Below, in pieces: positions 55,001 to 63,542 of a stretch of DNA of 64,000 nt. The stretch is taken from NCBI GenBank assembly GCA_019637115.1, contig JAHBWH010000011.1:1-64000 (forward strand), given 5' to 3'. The notes beneath the pieces are model-generated. The model was not told where the DNA came from. It did not search any database and worked only from the letters and a program-made list of their open reading frames with translations. The DNA comes from Myxococcales bacterium (GTDB taxonomy: Bacteria > Myxococcota_A > Polyangia > Polyangiales > Houyiibacteriaceae). The position numbers and the translations under genes were made by a program. The first letter of the stretch is position 1; every line of letters begins with the position of its first letter.

Positions 55001-57400
55001 CTTCTGCCGGGGCGTGGCCGTGAGCTCGAGCTGCTTCTCGAGCACCTCCATCAGCTTCGGATAGTTGCTCTGGCGCGCGAAGATGCGCTCGAGCCCCTTG
55101 AGCGCGTCGAGGCTGCGCGGGTCGAGCTCGGCCGCCGACTCGTAGTGCACGATGGCCTTGTCGGTCTCGCCCAGGCGATCCTCGCAGAGCTCGGCGAGCT
55201 CGAGCAGGAAGGGCACCTTGGCTTCGCCGATCGCGACCTTCACGCGCTGCTCGAGGAGCGCGGCGAGCTGCGGCCACTCCTCCCGCTGCGCGTGGAGGGT
55301 GGCGAGCGCCGCCAGCGCCGTCGGGTGCGTCGGGTCCTCGGCGAGGATCGCCTCGAACATCGACACGGCGCGGTCCTGATCCGAGAGCTTGCGCAGGACG
55401 ATGTCCGCCGCGCGGGCGCGATGATCACGTGCCGCCGCCGGGTTGCTGGTCGCCGCCGCCCACGCCTCGAGGATCTGGACCACCTCGGGCCACGAGCGCG
55501 AGCGCTCGTAGAGCGCGATCGAGCCTTCGTAGGCCTCGTCGCAGGTCGAGTCGATCTCGACGACCTTCGCGAAGCACGGGAGCGCGAAGTCGGGTCGCTT
55601 GAGCGACTCCCCATACCACCGGCCGAGGCGGAGGTAGAGCGGCACCGCCTCGGGCGCGTCGCCGACCTCCTGAACGACCTCGTTGAGCTGCTCGAGCACC
55701 GTGCCCCAATGCTCGGTCGAGGTGCCGCAGAGGCGCTCGATGGCGCGCGCGGTCTTGTCGTCCCCGGGCTCGTCGGCCAGCGCTTGCGAGTACGCGACGA
55801 GCGCGTTCTCGGCGTCGGCGAGCTGATCCTCGTAGAGCGCGCCGATCTCGCGGAGCACCGCCGCGCGCTCGTGGGTCGCCTCGATGTGGTCGAGGCGCTC
55901 GAGCAAGAGCTCGACCAGCGCCTCGTGATCCCCCGCCTCGCGCGTGAGCTCCTCGAGCCCGCTCCGCGCGACGAGGTTGCCCTCCTCGACCTCGAGGATC
56001 GCGCGATAGGCCGCGCTCGCGCCCTCGCGATCGCGGGTCTCGGTCGCCCGGATCCGCGCCACGCGGAAGAGCAGGCCCTTCTTCGCCTCGACGTCATCCG
56101 TCGCCCCCGCGACGTCGACGTAGAGCTCGGCGGCCTTCTCCCAGGCGTCCGCCGGCGCGATGACCTCCTCGAGGAGCGCGATGGCGTCGGCGTCGGTCGG
56201 GGCGGACCGCACGGCGTCGGCCGCCGCGGCGAAGGCCGACTCGTCGAGCGGCTCCTTCTTCATCTTCGCGCGCGCGAGCTGCTCGATGGCCTCGAGGAGC
56301 TCGCGGGCCGAAGCGAAGCGGTCGGCGGGATCCTTCGCGAGCGCCTTGTCGATGAGCGCGTCGAGGTCCTTGGTCACCCACCCCTTCGGCGCGACGGACG
56401 AGGCCGGCGCGGGCTCCGCGGCGAGGTGCTTGGCGACGACCTCGAAGGCGCTCTTGCCGACGAAGGGGAGCTGACCGGTGAGCAGCTCGTAGAGCATCAC
56501 GCCCGCGGCGTAGATGTCGCTCGCCGGCCCGATCGGTTCACCGCGCGCCATCTCGGGCGCGACGGCGTGGGCGTTGCCGAAGACGCGCAGCGCGCCGATC
56601 GTGTCGGGACGCGTCGCGCCCGCCGCGAGCAGGCGGTGGGCGCCCGCGTCCACGAGGACGCCCGTCGGCTCCCCACGCGTGCCGTCGGGGCGCTCGGGGC
56701 GCACGACGAAGACGTTGCCCGACTTCACGTCGGCGTGGACGAGCCCGCGGTCGTGGAGGCGCTGCAGCGCCTCGAGCACGCCACGCAGGATGGGCCGGGC
56801 CTCGTTGATGTGCATGGGGCCCACGCGCTGCAAGCGCGCGGCGAGCGTCTGGCCTTCGAGGTACTCGGTCGCGACCCACGGCCGGCCGTCGTCGAGCATG
56901 CCGCACGCGTGGATGGCCGCGATCCCCTCGACCGGCACCCGCTTGAGCGCGCGCTGGCCGGTGAGGAAGCGCGCGACGGCGCTCGGGTCGCGGCTGAGGC
57001 TCATCCGGACGAGCTTGATCGCCGCGCGCGTCTTCCCGCCGCCCTCTTCCTCGCGCTCCGCGAGGAAGATTCGCCCGAGGCCACCTTCGGCGAGGTGTTT
57101 GGCGATCCGGAAGCCGGCGAGCTCTTCGCCTGGCTCGAGCGAGCGGCCGGCGCGGACGTCGAAGACCTTCGAGACGTCCGGCGCTTTCCCGAAGAGGCGC
57201 ATCGCGTCGGCGAGCGCCTCGATGGCGCTATCCGCCAGGCAGCGGTCGACGAGCGCTCGCGCGAACGAGCCCTTCCCACTGGTGCCCCCGAGGAGTGAAG
57301 GCTCGTAGCCAAGCAGCTCGGAAGATAGGGAAGTCATTTCGTCGAGCTCGAAGAGTCGTTCCAGCTCGCCGCGAAGTAGGTCTTGGGTGGTCTCGCTCAT
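52085..57400 (-). CDS. Giant kinase-like/TPR scaffold protein
   Basis: A 1771-residue protein. Residues about 95-390 form a Hanks-type kinase: LAEGGLGRIFLAE, Lys129 (AAIKLVRM), catalytic loop HADVKSGN (222-229) and DAG (251-253) where DFG is expected, then VAPEMARGEPIGPASDIYAA. The catalytic Asp and Lys are present, but HAD and DAG make it an atypical, perhaps weak or inactive kinase. Residues about 400-1450 are more than 20 TPR-like helix pairs, many of the type DxAxAxYExxLxxDPxxxxAL. The last 300 residues form an unrecognised globular domain with ALAFVAARQMAYFRPGHYLR. A scaffold or relay role in signalling is likely. The ATG start follows a non-coding shadow and is placed at MSETTQDLL. Confidence 0.85.
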   Translation of the reverse strand: MSETTQDLLRGELERLFELDEMTSLSSELLGYEPSLLGGTSGKGSFARALVDRCLADSAIEALADAMRLFGKAPDVSKVFDVRAGRSLEPGEELAGFRIAKHLAEGGLGRIFLAEREEEGGGKTRAAIKLVRMSLSRDPSAVARFLTGQRALKRVPVEGIAAIHACGMLDDGRPWVATEYLEGQTLAARLQRVGPMHINEARPILRGVLEALQRLHDRGLVHADVKSGNVFVVRPERPDGTRGEPTGVLVDAGAHRLLAAGATRPDTIGALRVFGNAHAVAPEMARGEPIGPASDIYAAGVMLYELLTGQLPFVGKSAFEVVAKHLAAEPAPASSVAPKGWVTKDLDALIDKALAKDPADRFASARELLEAIEQLARAKMKKEPLDESAFAAAADAVRSAPTDADAIALLEEVIAPADAWEKAAELYVDVAGATDDVEAKKGLLFRVARIRATETRDREGASAAYRAILEVEEGNLVARSGLEELTREAGDHEALVELLLERLDHIEATHERAAVLREIGALYEDQLADAENALVAYSQALADEPGDDKTARAIERLCGTSTEHWGTVLEQLNEVVQEVGDAPEAVPLYLRLGRWYGESLKRPDFALPCFAKVVEIDSTCDEAYEGSIALYERSRSWPEVVQILEAWAAATSNPAAARDHRARAADIVLRKLSDQDRAVSMFEAILAEDPTHPTALAALATLHAQREEWPQLAALLEQRVKVAIGEAKVPFLLELAELCEDRLGETDKAIVHYESAAELDPRSLDALKGLERIFARQSNYPKLMEVLEKQLELTATPRQKIAILEHLGAIHEEELLDVDAAITCYEQVVGFDPGHEGANPALTRLYRQKGRFDDLVATLERHAKSSDDVKRKTDLLFQAARALMADVGAPERAIALAERVVTIDPEHAEALTLLARLRAQTGDASSAVEAVDRLADGESDPKKKAERFVEAARLLEESGDHDRAIERYKRALDADESSSAAAESLRRLYAKRGDAHGVAGLLLREIEATEGKSRKAELHAELGHLAATRLEDPERARMAFEMALQLDATCTSAARGLGDLAFEDEAWAEAARHFEPLLARTSELSAEDAKRISLRCGDSFAKLSEWSKAQRAYLNAKSFAPEDRDVLERVADVTYAAAEWDEAAELYRGFLDLHGAKLEPKERGQALYRFGDALRRSASYDEAAPLLDEAAQLRPEDPAPLRALRDLHAAKKEWDLVVRVLRRRMEQAGDLERFDLLVEVGDVLLKELGDREKAAKSYVAALEVVPDDRNLLTKLMAVYSETKDWSRLVEVILRIAELVDDPPQQAKYYLTAASIAKGELGRHEEAADYYAQALENDGASEKAFLGLVECLEKGKRWDELADAYRARIERKRNAPAEERAKLFDALGALYEEKLEDAARAAEAYEQAQELDADGRRRLEKLAEIYGGEPKRFFRKALDTHAQLLRKSPYRVESYQALRELYTDAKRADESWCVCQVLKSLAMAGPDEESFFKKHRSKHPAAAQAFFDEDIWFNHITHADQDPLLTGIFAAITPAVVATRSQDLDSYGLANAKKRNPETDESVMVRTLHYVAGVTQVPLPDVYYLPDDPGGVSVLFSSPPALGVGQAALAGGPAQALAFVAARQMAYFRPGHYLRHLVPSGSGLRAWLLAAIKLATPQFPVPKSLVGKVDEHLGALRQHLDHGAQAEVRSLVQQLLAAAPELDMKRWVAAVDQTADRVGFVMANDLEIAVALIKASPDDAATQKERLKELYLFSVSTEYLELRQKLGITIDG

Positions 57401-57675
57401 CAGGATCTCGGCCGCGCCCCCCAGGCGCGGGGCGCTTACCCTACCCGTATTCACGCGAGGAACGGAACGACCGCCCTCCGCTAGGGCACGAGAGGGTGAG
57501 AGATCCCACACTCTGGTTGATCGCTCGCTCGCGGTGGCGCGGCCTCGATCTTGCGTGGGCCGACGTACGGCCACGGGCTCGCGAAAACGCAGGGGCCGCC
57601 TTCGCCCTCGGGGGGCCGCGAAGGGGCGAAGGGCGCGAGGGCGCGAGGGCGCGAAGGGGGCGCGGGCGCGCAGGC

Positions 57676-58872
57676 TCAGATCCGGAAGATGAGCTCGGTC
57701 CCGAGGTTCAGGGTCACGCCGGTGTTGTTCGTCGGGAGGATCCAGAACGTCGGCGCGATGAGGTCGAGGTGCAGCTCGACGCGCGACGAGAGGGGGATGT
57801 TCAGGCCCGCCGAGAAGCGCACGACCGGCCCGTTGAACGGGAGGTACCCGACCGCGAAGCGCAACGGCACCGTGATGTCCGTGCGGCTCGAGAGGCGAAT
57901 GCGGTTCTCGACCATCGCCATGGGCAGGACGTTGCCCCCGCGGCCGCTGCGGGTGCGGAGGTTGGTGTAGAGCAGGTGCACGCCGAGGTTGACGGTCTTC
58001 GTGATGCGCACGCCGACGCGAGCGCCGAGGAGCACGTTCGTGTACCGGTCGTCGACCCCGATGGCCGCCTGCACGTCGGCCGCGACGTCGAGCCGGCGGC
58101 CGGGGCGGTTGTCCACGCGGCGCCGCGGCAGCGGCGCGGGGGTCGTGCGCCGCAGAAAGGGATCTTCGGCCACGGGCGGCGGCGTGATCGTCGGCGCACG
58201 CGTCGCGCCTGCGCCGGCGAAGCGCTCGTAGCCCTCGGCGTCCCAGCGCTCGGGGGGTGGGAGGACCTCGCGCGTCAGCCGCTCGACCACCTCGTGCAGA
58301 TCGTCGGCCTCCGAGCTGCCGCGCGCGAAGCGCGGCTCGCCGCCGTCGAGGCTCGCGACCGACAGCTCGAAGTGATAACGGCCCTCGTGCGCCCACACGC
58401 GCGCGAACGCGCCCCGGCGGGCCTCGCCGACGTACGTCACCCGCCAGAGATCCGCCGGGCTCGGCGGGAAGGGCATGCGGAGGCGCTGGGCCGCCGCGAC
58501 CGTCTCCTCCGCCGAGAGGACCCGGTAGCCCATCGAGTCCGCGGTCGCGCGCATGCGCCGCGTGACGTGGCGGCCCACCACCGGGTCGACGCCGATCGTG
58601 GCCGCGTCGATCACCAACATCGGCGGCCGCGCGTCGGCGGCGGGCTCGGCCGGCTCCTCGGTCTCCGTCGCGTCCGTCTCTTCCGTCTCGGCGCCCTCCT
58701 CGCTCGGCGCGCCCGTAACGGGCTCTGGCGCGTCGACGTCGGGGGACTGAGCCGCGCCCGTCGCCGCCGACCCGACGACCGTCGCGAGGAAGAGCAAGAC
58801 GCCCGCGTGCGCACGCAGGACCCGCGACTCGCTTCGCTGGGGGACGCTCACGCGCGGCAGCATAGCAGCCAT
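57676..58872 (-). CDS. Exported protein with C-terminal outer-membrane barrel-like domain
   Basis: A 398-residue protein of unknown function. The N-terminus has a hydrophobic signal (HAGVLLFLATVVGSAATGAAQ), then an acidic Glu/Thr/Ala linker, an alpha/beta domain of about 120 residues (VIDAATIGVDPVVGRHVTRR onwards) and a C-terminal region of about 150 residues of alternating strands ending LNLGTELIFRI, a typical barrel end with a C-terminal aromatic/hydrophobic residue. Possibly ATG at 58863. The gap before the kinase/TPR gene (57401-57675) has purine-rich GCGAAGGG/GCGCGAGGG runs and no gene. Confidence 0.7.
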   Translation of the reverse strand: MAAMLPRVSVPQRSESRVLRAHAGVLLFLATVVGSAATGAAQSPDVDAPEPVTGAPSEEGAETEETDATETEEPAEPAADARPPMLVIDAATIGVDPVVGRHVTRRMRATADSMGYRVLSAEETVAAAQRLRMPFPPSPADLWRVTYVGEARRGAFARVWAHEGRYHFELSVASLDGGEPRFARGSSEADDLHEVVERLTREVLPPPERWDAEGYERFAGAGATRAPTITPPPVAEDPFLRRTTPAPLPRRRVDNRPGRRLDVAADVQAAIGVDDRYTNVLLGARVGVRITKTVNLGVHLLYTNLRTRSGRGGNVLPMAMVENRIRLSSRTDITVPLRFAVGYLPFNGPVVRFSAGLNIPLSSRVELHLDLIAPTFWILPTNNTGVTLNLGTELIFRI

Positions 58873-59214
58873 CTCCGCGGCGTCCGCGCAAAGACCGCGC
58901 CGGGACGCACCCCTTGCGAGGGAGCGACGTTCGTCCGACGCTCGTGGCCCTCCGTCCGCCTGGGCGAGCGCTCCGCGAGGAGCTCCGCGCCTCGACGGCG
59001 CGCGTGTCCAGCGACGCGTCGAGCAGCGTGTCCAGCAGCGTGTCGAGCGGCTCGCCTAGGCGGGAGGTCCGCTCGACGGGGCCGAACGGAGGAGAGTCTT
59101 CTCCCGAGACGCCGCGAGCAGGAGAGCCTCCCTTCGCGAGTCTCGAAGCGCATCTGGGCGGACACCTTAGGGACGGCGACGGTGGGCGGTACGCTCCGTG
59201 CTAACCGCCTCCCC
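58873..59214. other. Divergent intergenic region without a gene
   Basis: These 342 bp separate the outer-membrane protein (minus) from the CBS protein (plus). It contains an imperfect 11-12 bp repeat based on CAGCGTGTCGAG/CAGCGTGTCCAG (three copies around 59005-59050). No gene or RNA is seen. Confidence 0.5.
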
Positions 59215-59982
59215 ATGGCTCATTTCACCATCCCGGTTCGCGAGTACATGAGCTCGCCCGTCCGCACCCTCCGCGCCTCGGCGGCCATCGAAGACGCCGA
59301 CTTCCTGCTCCACGACGAGAACCTCTCGGCGCTCGCGGTCGTGGGCGACGACGGCAAGCTCGTCGGGGTGCTCTCTCGCACGGACCTGCTCCGGCAAGGC
59401 ACCTATGGGCACGACCGGACGTTCACCCTGCCGAAGGGACGCGTCGGCGACGCCATGTCGGCCCCGGCGCTCTCGGTCGCGCCCGAGGTGGAGCTCCGCC
59501 GCGCCGCCAAGACGATGCTCCAGGAGCGCGTGCACCGCCTCTTCGTCGTGCAGGGTGACGAGCTCGTCGGCGTCGTCTCGACCCGCGATCTGATGCGCGC
59601 CGTCGTCGAGAAGGGCCTGACGGACGCGCTCTCGGAGATCGCGCACGGCTCCCTCGTGACGGTGAAGGCAGAGGACCCGCTCGCGTTGGCGGTCGACCGG
59701 CTCGACCGCGCCAACAAGCAGGGGCTCGTCGTCGTCGAGGGTGGCTGGCCCGTCGGGATCTTCGATCAACGCGCGGCCCTGAGCGCGCGCGGGCTCCCGC
59801 CCGAGACGCGCGTCGACGAGGCGATGAGCCTCCGAGTGCTGACGCTCCCCGGTCACGTCCCGCTGTCGCGCGCCGCCGCCCAAGCGCTCGCGATGCGGGT
59901 GCGCCGGATCCTCGTGATGAGCGACCACGGCACGACCGGCATCGTGAGCGGCCTCGACTTCGCGCGCGCCGTCGCGCGCTGA
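59215..59982 (+). CDS. Four-CBS-domain protein
   Basis: A 255-residue cytoplasmic protein made of four CBS motifs in two tandem pairs: REYMSSPVRTLRA...GVLSRTDLL, DAMSAPALSVAP...GVVSTRDLMRAV, SLVTVKAEDPLAL...GIFDQRAAL and DEAMSLRVLTLPG...GIVSGLDFARAV. CBS pairs bind adenosyl nucleotides (AMP, ATP, SAM) and usually sense energy state. There is no catalytic or DNA-binding domain, so it should act on a partner protein. The ATG lies just after CCTCCCC without a clear ribosome-binding site. Confidence 0.9.
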   Translation: MAHFTIPVREYMSSPVRTLRASAAIEDADFLLHDENLSALAVVGDDGKLVGVLSRTDLLRQGTYGHDRTFTLPKGRVGDAMSAPALSVAPEVELRRAAKTMLQERVHRLFVVQGDELVGVVSTRDLMRAVVEKGLTDALSEIAHGSLVTVKAEDPLALAVDRLDRANKQGLVVVEGGWPVGIFDQRAALSARGLPPETRVDEAMSLRVLTLPGHVPLSRAAAQALAMRVRRILVMSDHGTTGIVSGLDFARAVAR

Positions 59983-60016
59983 TCGTCGTCGACCCTGCCC
60001 GCCTCGAACCAGCAGC

Positions 60017-61843
60017 TCAGTCGATCGCTGCGCGGGCCGCGACGATCCACTTGCGGACGCGGCCTGGACCGACGCCCAGGCGCTCCGCGAGCGCGGCGCT
60101 CGCGGCGTCGTCGAGCGCGGCGAGGTCTGCCGCGCTCGCGACGCCCTCCTCCACGAGCCGTCGCGCGAACGCCGGGCCGATCCCCTTGACCGACCGCAGG
60201 CGCTCGACCGGGTCGTCCACGCCGGCGGCGGCGCCCGCCTTCGACGCTGGGCGGGCTCGCGCGAGCTCGTCGTGGACCCAGCCGCGCACGCGCTCGGCGA
60301 GCCGCGCCTCGAGGTCCTCGAGCTGTGCCGAGAGCGCCTCGCGGCTCACGACGCTCGGGGCCGCGCTCGACTCGTGCGCCGTCGGAGGCGGCGGCGGAGG
60401 CGGCATCGACATCGGCACGCCCGCGCGCGCGGCGATGTCCGCGAAGCGCGCGACGAGCGAGACGAGGCGCGCCTCGACCGCCGCGACGCGCGGCGCGAGG
60501 GCCCCTTCGGATGCGCGCTCGAGCGCTCGCAGGCGCTCCTCGAGCGCCTCCGAGCTCGCCGACTCGAGGCGAGCGAGCCGCGACTCGAGGTCGGGCACGT
60601 CGAGGTCCGCCGCGCCGCGGCTCGTGTCCGACTCCAGCGCCGCGAGGCGCGCGTCGAAGGTGTCGAGCGCGCGGAGCTTCGATCCGAGCTCCGTCCCGCC
60701 GAGCGCCGCGAGCCGCGCCGCGCTCGCGCGCGCGACGTCTTCGAGCGCCTCGAGGCGCGCCGTCGCCGCGACCTGCGTCGCCTCGAGGGTCGCGAGCCGC
60801 TCGAAGAGCGCGTCGACCCGCGGATCCACCGCCTGCCCTTCGCCCTCCAGCCGCGCGAGGCGCTCGGCGTCCTGCACGCGGGACTCGACGCTGCGGAGGC
60901 GCTCGGGCACTTGGTCCAGGCCACGGAGGAGCGGCTCGAGGGCGACGAGCCGCGCCAGCGCCTCGTGGGCCCCAGGCGCCGCGGTCTTCGCCGCGAGCCC
61001 GGCGACGTCCTCCTCGAGGGCGCGGACACGCGCGAGCAGCGCCGCCGGTCCGAGCGACGCAGAGGTCGTCCGCTCGTGCTCCGTCGCGCTCGTCGCTTGG
61101 GGTGGCGTCGCCGCGCGCTTCGGCTCCTCTCGCTTCGGCTCCGGCCGCGTCTCCCCAGCGTCGCCGTGGAGCGACTTGGCGAGCGCCTCTGGCCGCGCCT
61201 CCTCGGCGTCTCCGTGGAGCGACTTGGCGAGCGGCGGCTCCGGCCGAGCCTCCTCATCGTGTGCTCGGAGCGGCTTCGCGAGCGTCGGTCCCGGCCGAGC
61301 GTCTTTGTCGTCGGCTCGGAGCGGCTTGGCGAGGGGCGGCGGGATGCTCGGTCGGGCACCACCGCGGAGCGCGGCCTGGACGGCGCTGGTCTTCAAGGAC
61401 ACCGTCGCGCGACTCGTTCGTGGAGTCTCGACCCGCGCGGCGATGGCGGGCGCCTCGCGAGGGAGCGCAGGTGGCGCGAGGCTCCGGCCGAGCCTCGCTG
61501 GCACCGCGGCGCCGGGCGCGGACGCCTCGGGCGCCCGAGGCCCTGTCATGTCGGAACGAGCCCCAGGCTGCGAAGAAGGCCCTGGCGCATCGGAGCGAGC
61601 CCCTGGATGCGCGGACGCCCCCGGCGGGTCGGTGGGTCGATCGGAGCCCTCCGGCTCGAGCTCCGCGACGCTCGTGCGGCCCGGAAGCGGAGGCGGCGCC
61701 ACACTCGAGGACGGCGGCGTGGAGCTCGCCCGCGGCGGCAGGGGCGGCGGGGAGCTCGGTCGCTCGATGCCATGGCTCGTCCTCAGCTCGACCTCGTCGA
61801 GGGCGATCTCCTGCGTGTCGTCGCGCTGCCGCTCCTCCGTCAT
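60017..61843 (-). CDS. Coiled-coil protein with C-terminal helix-hairpin-helix domain
   Basis: A 608-residue protein. The first 270 residues are disordered, Pro/Ala/Arg-rich, with a fourfold repeat of LAKPLRAxDxxARPxP/LAKSLHGDAxEARPE. Residues about 270-470 are a continuous coiled coil of LxxLE heptads (RVRALEEDVAGLAAK onwards). The C-terminal 60 residues are a helix-hairpin-helix module: RLRSVKGIGPAFARRLVEEG and LGVGPGRVRKWIVAAR, the fold used in DNA binding or in protein contacts of RNA polymerase alpha CTD-like proteins. No signal peptide. A cytoplasmic structural or nucleoid-linked role is possible but unproven. Confidence 0.75.
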   Translation of the reverse strand: MTEERQRDDTQEIALDEVELRTSHGIERPSSPPPLPPRASSTPPSSSVAPPPLPGRTSVAELEPEGSDRPTDPPGASAHPGARSDAPGPSSQPGARSDMTGPRAPEASAPGAAVPARLGRSLAPPALPREAPAIAARVETPRTSRATVSLKTSAVQAALRGGARPSIPPPLAKPLRADDKDARPGPTLAKPLRAHDEEARPEPPLAKSLHGDAEEARPEALAKSLHGDAGETRPEPKREEPKRAATPPQATSATEHERTTSASLGPAALLARVRALEEDVAGLAAKTAAPGAHEALARLVALEPLLRGLDQVPERLRSVESRVQDAERLARLEGEGQAVDPRVDALFERLATLEATQVAATARLEALEDVARASAARLAALGGTELGSKLRALDTFDARLAALESDTSRGAADLDVPDLESRLARLESASSEALEERLRALERASEGALAPRVAAVEARLVSLVARFADIAARAGVPMSMPPPPPPPTAHESSAAPSVVSREALSAQLEDLEARLAERVRGWVHDELARARPASKAGAAAGVDDPVERLRSVKGIGPAFARRLVEEGVASAADLAALDDAASAALAERLGVGPGRVRKWIVAARAAID

Positions 61844-61940
61844 CGGCGGGAACGATACCGGATCCGCGCCCCGTCGTGTCCGTCGCGTCGGCTCCGCCGC
61901 TTCGTGGAACGAAACCGGCGAGGCAGGGTTCGTCGACCGA

Positions 61941-62127
61941 GATGACCGGGGCGATGACGGGAGTGATGACCGGGGTGATGACCGGGGTGATGACCGGGGT
62001 GATGACCGGGGTGATGACCGGGGTGATGACCGGGGTGATGACCGGGGTGATGACCGGGGTGATGACCGGGGCGATTCACGCGCACGCGCACGGTGGACGC
62101 ATGTGCACGTGGACGTACGTGGACGTT
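61941..62127. repeat. 12-bp tandem array (GATGACCGGGGT) with alternating edge
   Basis: Eleven 12-bp units run from 61941 to 62072: nine at or near GATGACCGGGGT, one GATGACGGGAGT and end units ending GGGGC. The array is followed by an alternating segment CACGCGCACGCGCAC (62077-62091), then GTGGACGCATGTGCACGTGGACG, the same kind of edge as in the hexamer islands, in minus orientation. Confidence 0.92.
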
Positions 62128-62161
62128 GAAGGCTCGATCACGTCTCCGCGTGGCTCACGGC

Positions 62162-62262
62162 GGGGGAGGACACGCCCCGCCACACCGGCGCGGCGCTGAT
62201 GGGGCTGTAACTTCGTGACAGCCCCATCGGCCTTGACGGTGTGGCGAGGCGTGTCCTCCCCC
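62162..62262. repeat. 101-bp imperfect palindrome
   Basis: The left arm GGGGGAGGACACGCC plus CGCCACACCG and the right arm CGGTGTGGCG plus GGCGTGTCCTCCCCC pair over 26 bp with one mismatch. After an unpaired 8-10 nt on each side, the inner arms GATGGGGCTGT and ACAGCCCCATC pair over 11 bp around AACTTCGTG. It could be a MITE-like element, a strong terminator or a structured RNA; no target-site duplication is obvious. Confidence 0.8.
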
Positions 62263-62453
62263 ACCTGTCCTTTCGAGCGACCTTCGGGCCTCCCGGTGCC
62301 GGTCGCGGTCGTGGGACTCGCGTCGCTCCCGGTGCCACGTGGCTCGGACGACGGCGCTTCGCCCCCGGATTCGTCCGAGCGACCTCGAAGAGCAAAGCAC
62401 GCCCGGTGCTTTCGGACGTTCGATGGAGATCACGCCCGAAAATTGAAAGTAGG

Positions 62454-62509
62454 GTCGGAGGCGAGCGCCGTCGTGAGCTGCGCGCACGACAGCGCTCGCA
62501 GGGTCCGAC
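62454..62509. repeat. Imperfect inverted repeat, possible structured RNA
   Basis: GTCGGA pairs with TCCGAC, then GCGAGCGC pairs with GCGCTCGC, then GTCGTG pairs with CACGAC across one C/A mismatch, with a loop of 9 nt. Bulges separate the helices, giving a long interrupted stem. No coding context. Confidence 0.5.
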
Positions 62510-62699
62510 GTGCGCGAGGTGGCGACGTCCCGTGTCGAGAGCGCGGCGGTTTTTCGGATGCGGGATCGGCTTGCCCGCTCCGCGCTGAGGCGCTGCGCTC
62601 GGCAGGCGGGGTGACAGGCCGTCGGACGGGCACGCAGCCTCGGTTGCATGTCCGGCTTCGGCTTCGTTTCCGACTCCGCAACGCTGCAGGTGATCGCAC

Positions 62700-63045
62700 C
62701 ACGTCCACGTCCACGTCCACGTCGTCCACGTCCACGTCCACGACGTCCACGTCCACGTACGTCCACGTACGGCCACGTCCACGTCCACAACGTCCACGTC
62801 CACAACGTCCACGTCCACGTCCACGTACGTCCGCGTCCACGTCGTCCACGTCCACGTCCACGACGTCCACGTCCAACGTCCACGTCCACAACGTCCACGT
62901 CCACAACGTCCACGTCCACAACGTCCACGTCCACAACGTCCACGTCCACAACGTCCACGTCCACAACGTCCACGTCCACGTCCACGTCCACGTCGTCCAC
63001 GTCGTCCACGTCCACGGGCGCGTGCGCGTGCGCGTGCGCGACCAG
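62700..63045. repeat. GTCCAC hexamer / 15-bp island 5
   Basis: CGTCCA hexamers from 62700 are replaced at about 62880-62970 by a 15-bp higher-order unit CAACGTCCACGTCCA (about seven copies). They return to hexamers and finish in the alternating edge GCGCGTGCGCGTGCGCGTGC then GCGACCAGAAACG (63018-63050), close to the end of island 2. Confidence 0.92.
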
Positions 63046-63149
63046 AAACGACCGACGTGGTTCTGAGCTCACCACAGCGAAGCATCCCTTACTTCACTTC
63101 CCGCGACTCATCCCCGGACCCTTCCCGCGACTCGTCCCCAAACCCACGC

Positions 63150-63490
63150 GGACGCGGTCGCGGTCCCGGACACGCACGCGGTCCCGGACACCCACGCGGT
63201 CCCGAACACGGACACGGACGCGGTCCCGGACACACACGCGGTCCCGGACACGCACGCGGTCCCGGACACGCACGCGGTCCCGAACACGGACACGGACGCG
63301 GTCCCGGACACGCACGCGGTCCCGGACACGCACGCGGTCCCGGACACGGACGGCACGCGGTCCCGGACACGGACGGACGCGGTCCCGGACACGGACACGC
63401 ACGCGGTCCCGGACACGGACACGCACGCGGTCCCGGACACGGACGGGCGCGGTCCCGGACACGGACGCGGTCCCGGACACGGTCCCGGCC
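63150..63490. repeat. GGTCCCGGACACG repeat array
   Basis: Irregular units built on CGGTCCCGGACACG, with insertions such as GACACGGACGCGGTCCCGA, run for about 340 bp. Unit length varies by multiples of 6. The array ends about 55 bp before the start of the partial acyl-CoA ligase gene and may contain its promoter. Confidence 0.9.
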
Positions 63491-63542
63491 TCCGACGCGC
63501 CCCCGCTTGCCCACCGCCACGAGCCGCGTCAGGACGCGCAAG

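Larger units (their letters stand above)
62128..62699. other. Gene-free region with two large inverted repeats
   Basis: No gene is supported. It holds the 101-bp imperfect palindrome at 62162-62262 and a smaller structured inverted repeat at 62454-62509. Base composition is less extreme around 62430-62450 (GAAAATTGAAAGTAGG). Confidence 0.6.

Noticed and set aside
57295-59214. Plus-strand extension upstream of the four-CBS protein
   Set aside because: It is antisense to the outer-membrane protein; the CBS domain begins at the ATG at 59215.
62138-63085. Minus-strand ORFs rich in VDVDV or WTWTW
   Set aside because: Pure translation of GTCCAC repeats in several frames.
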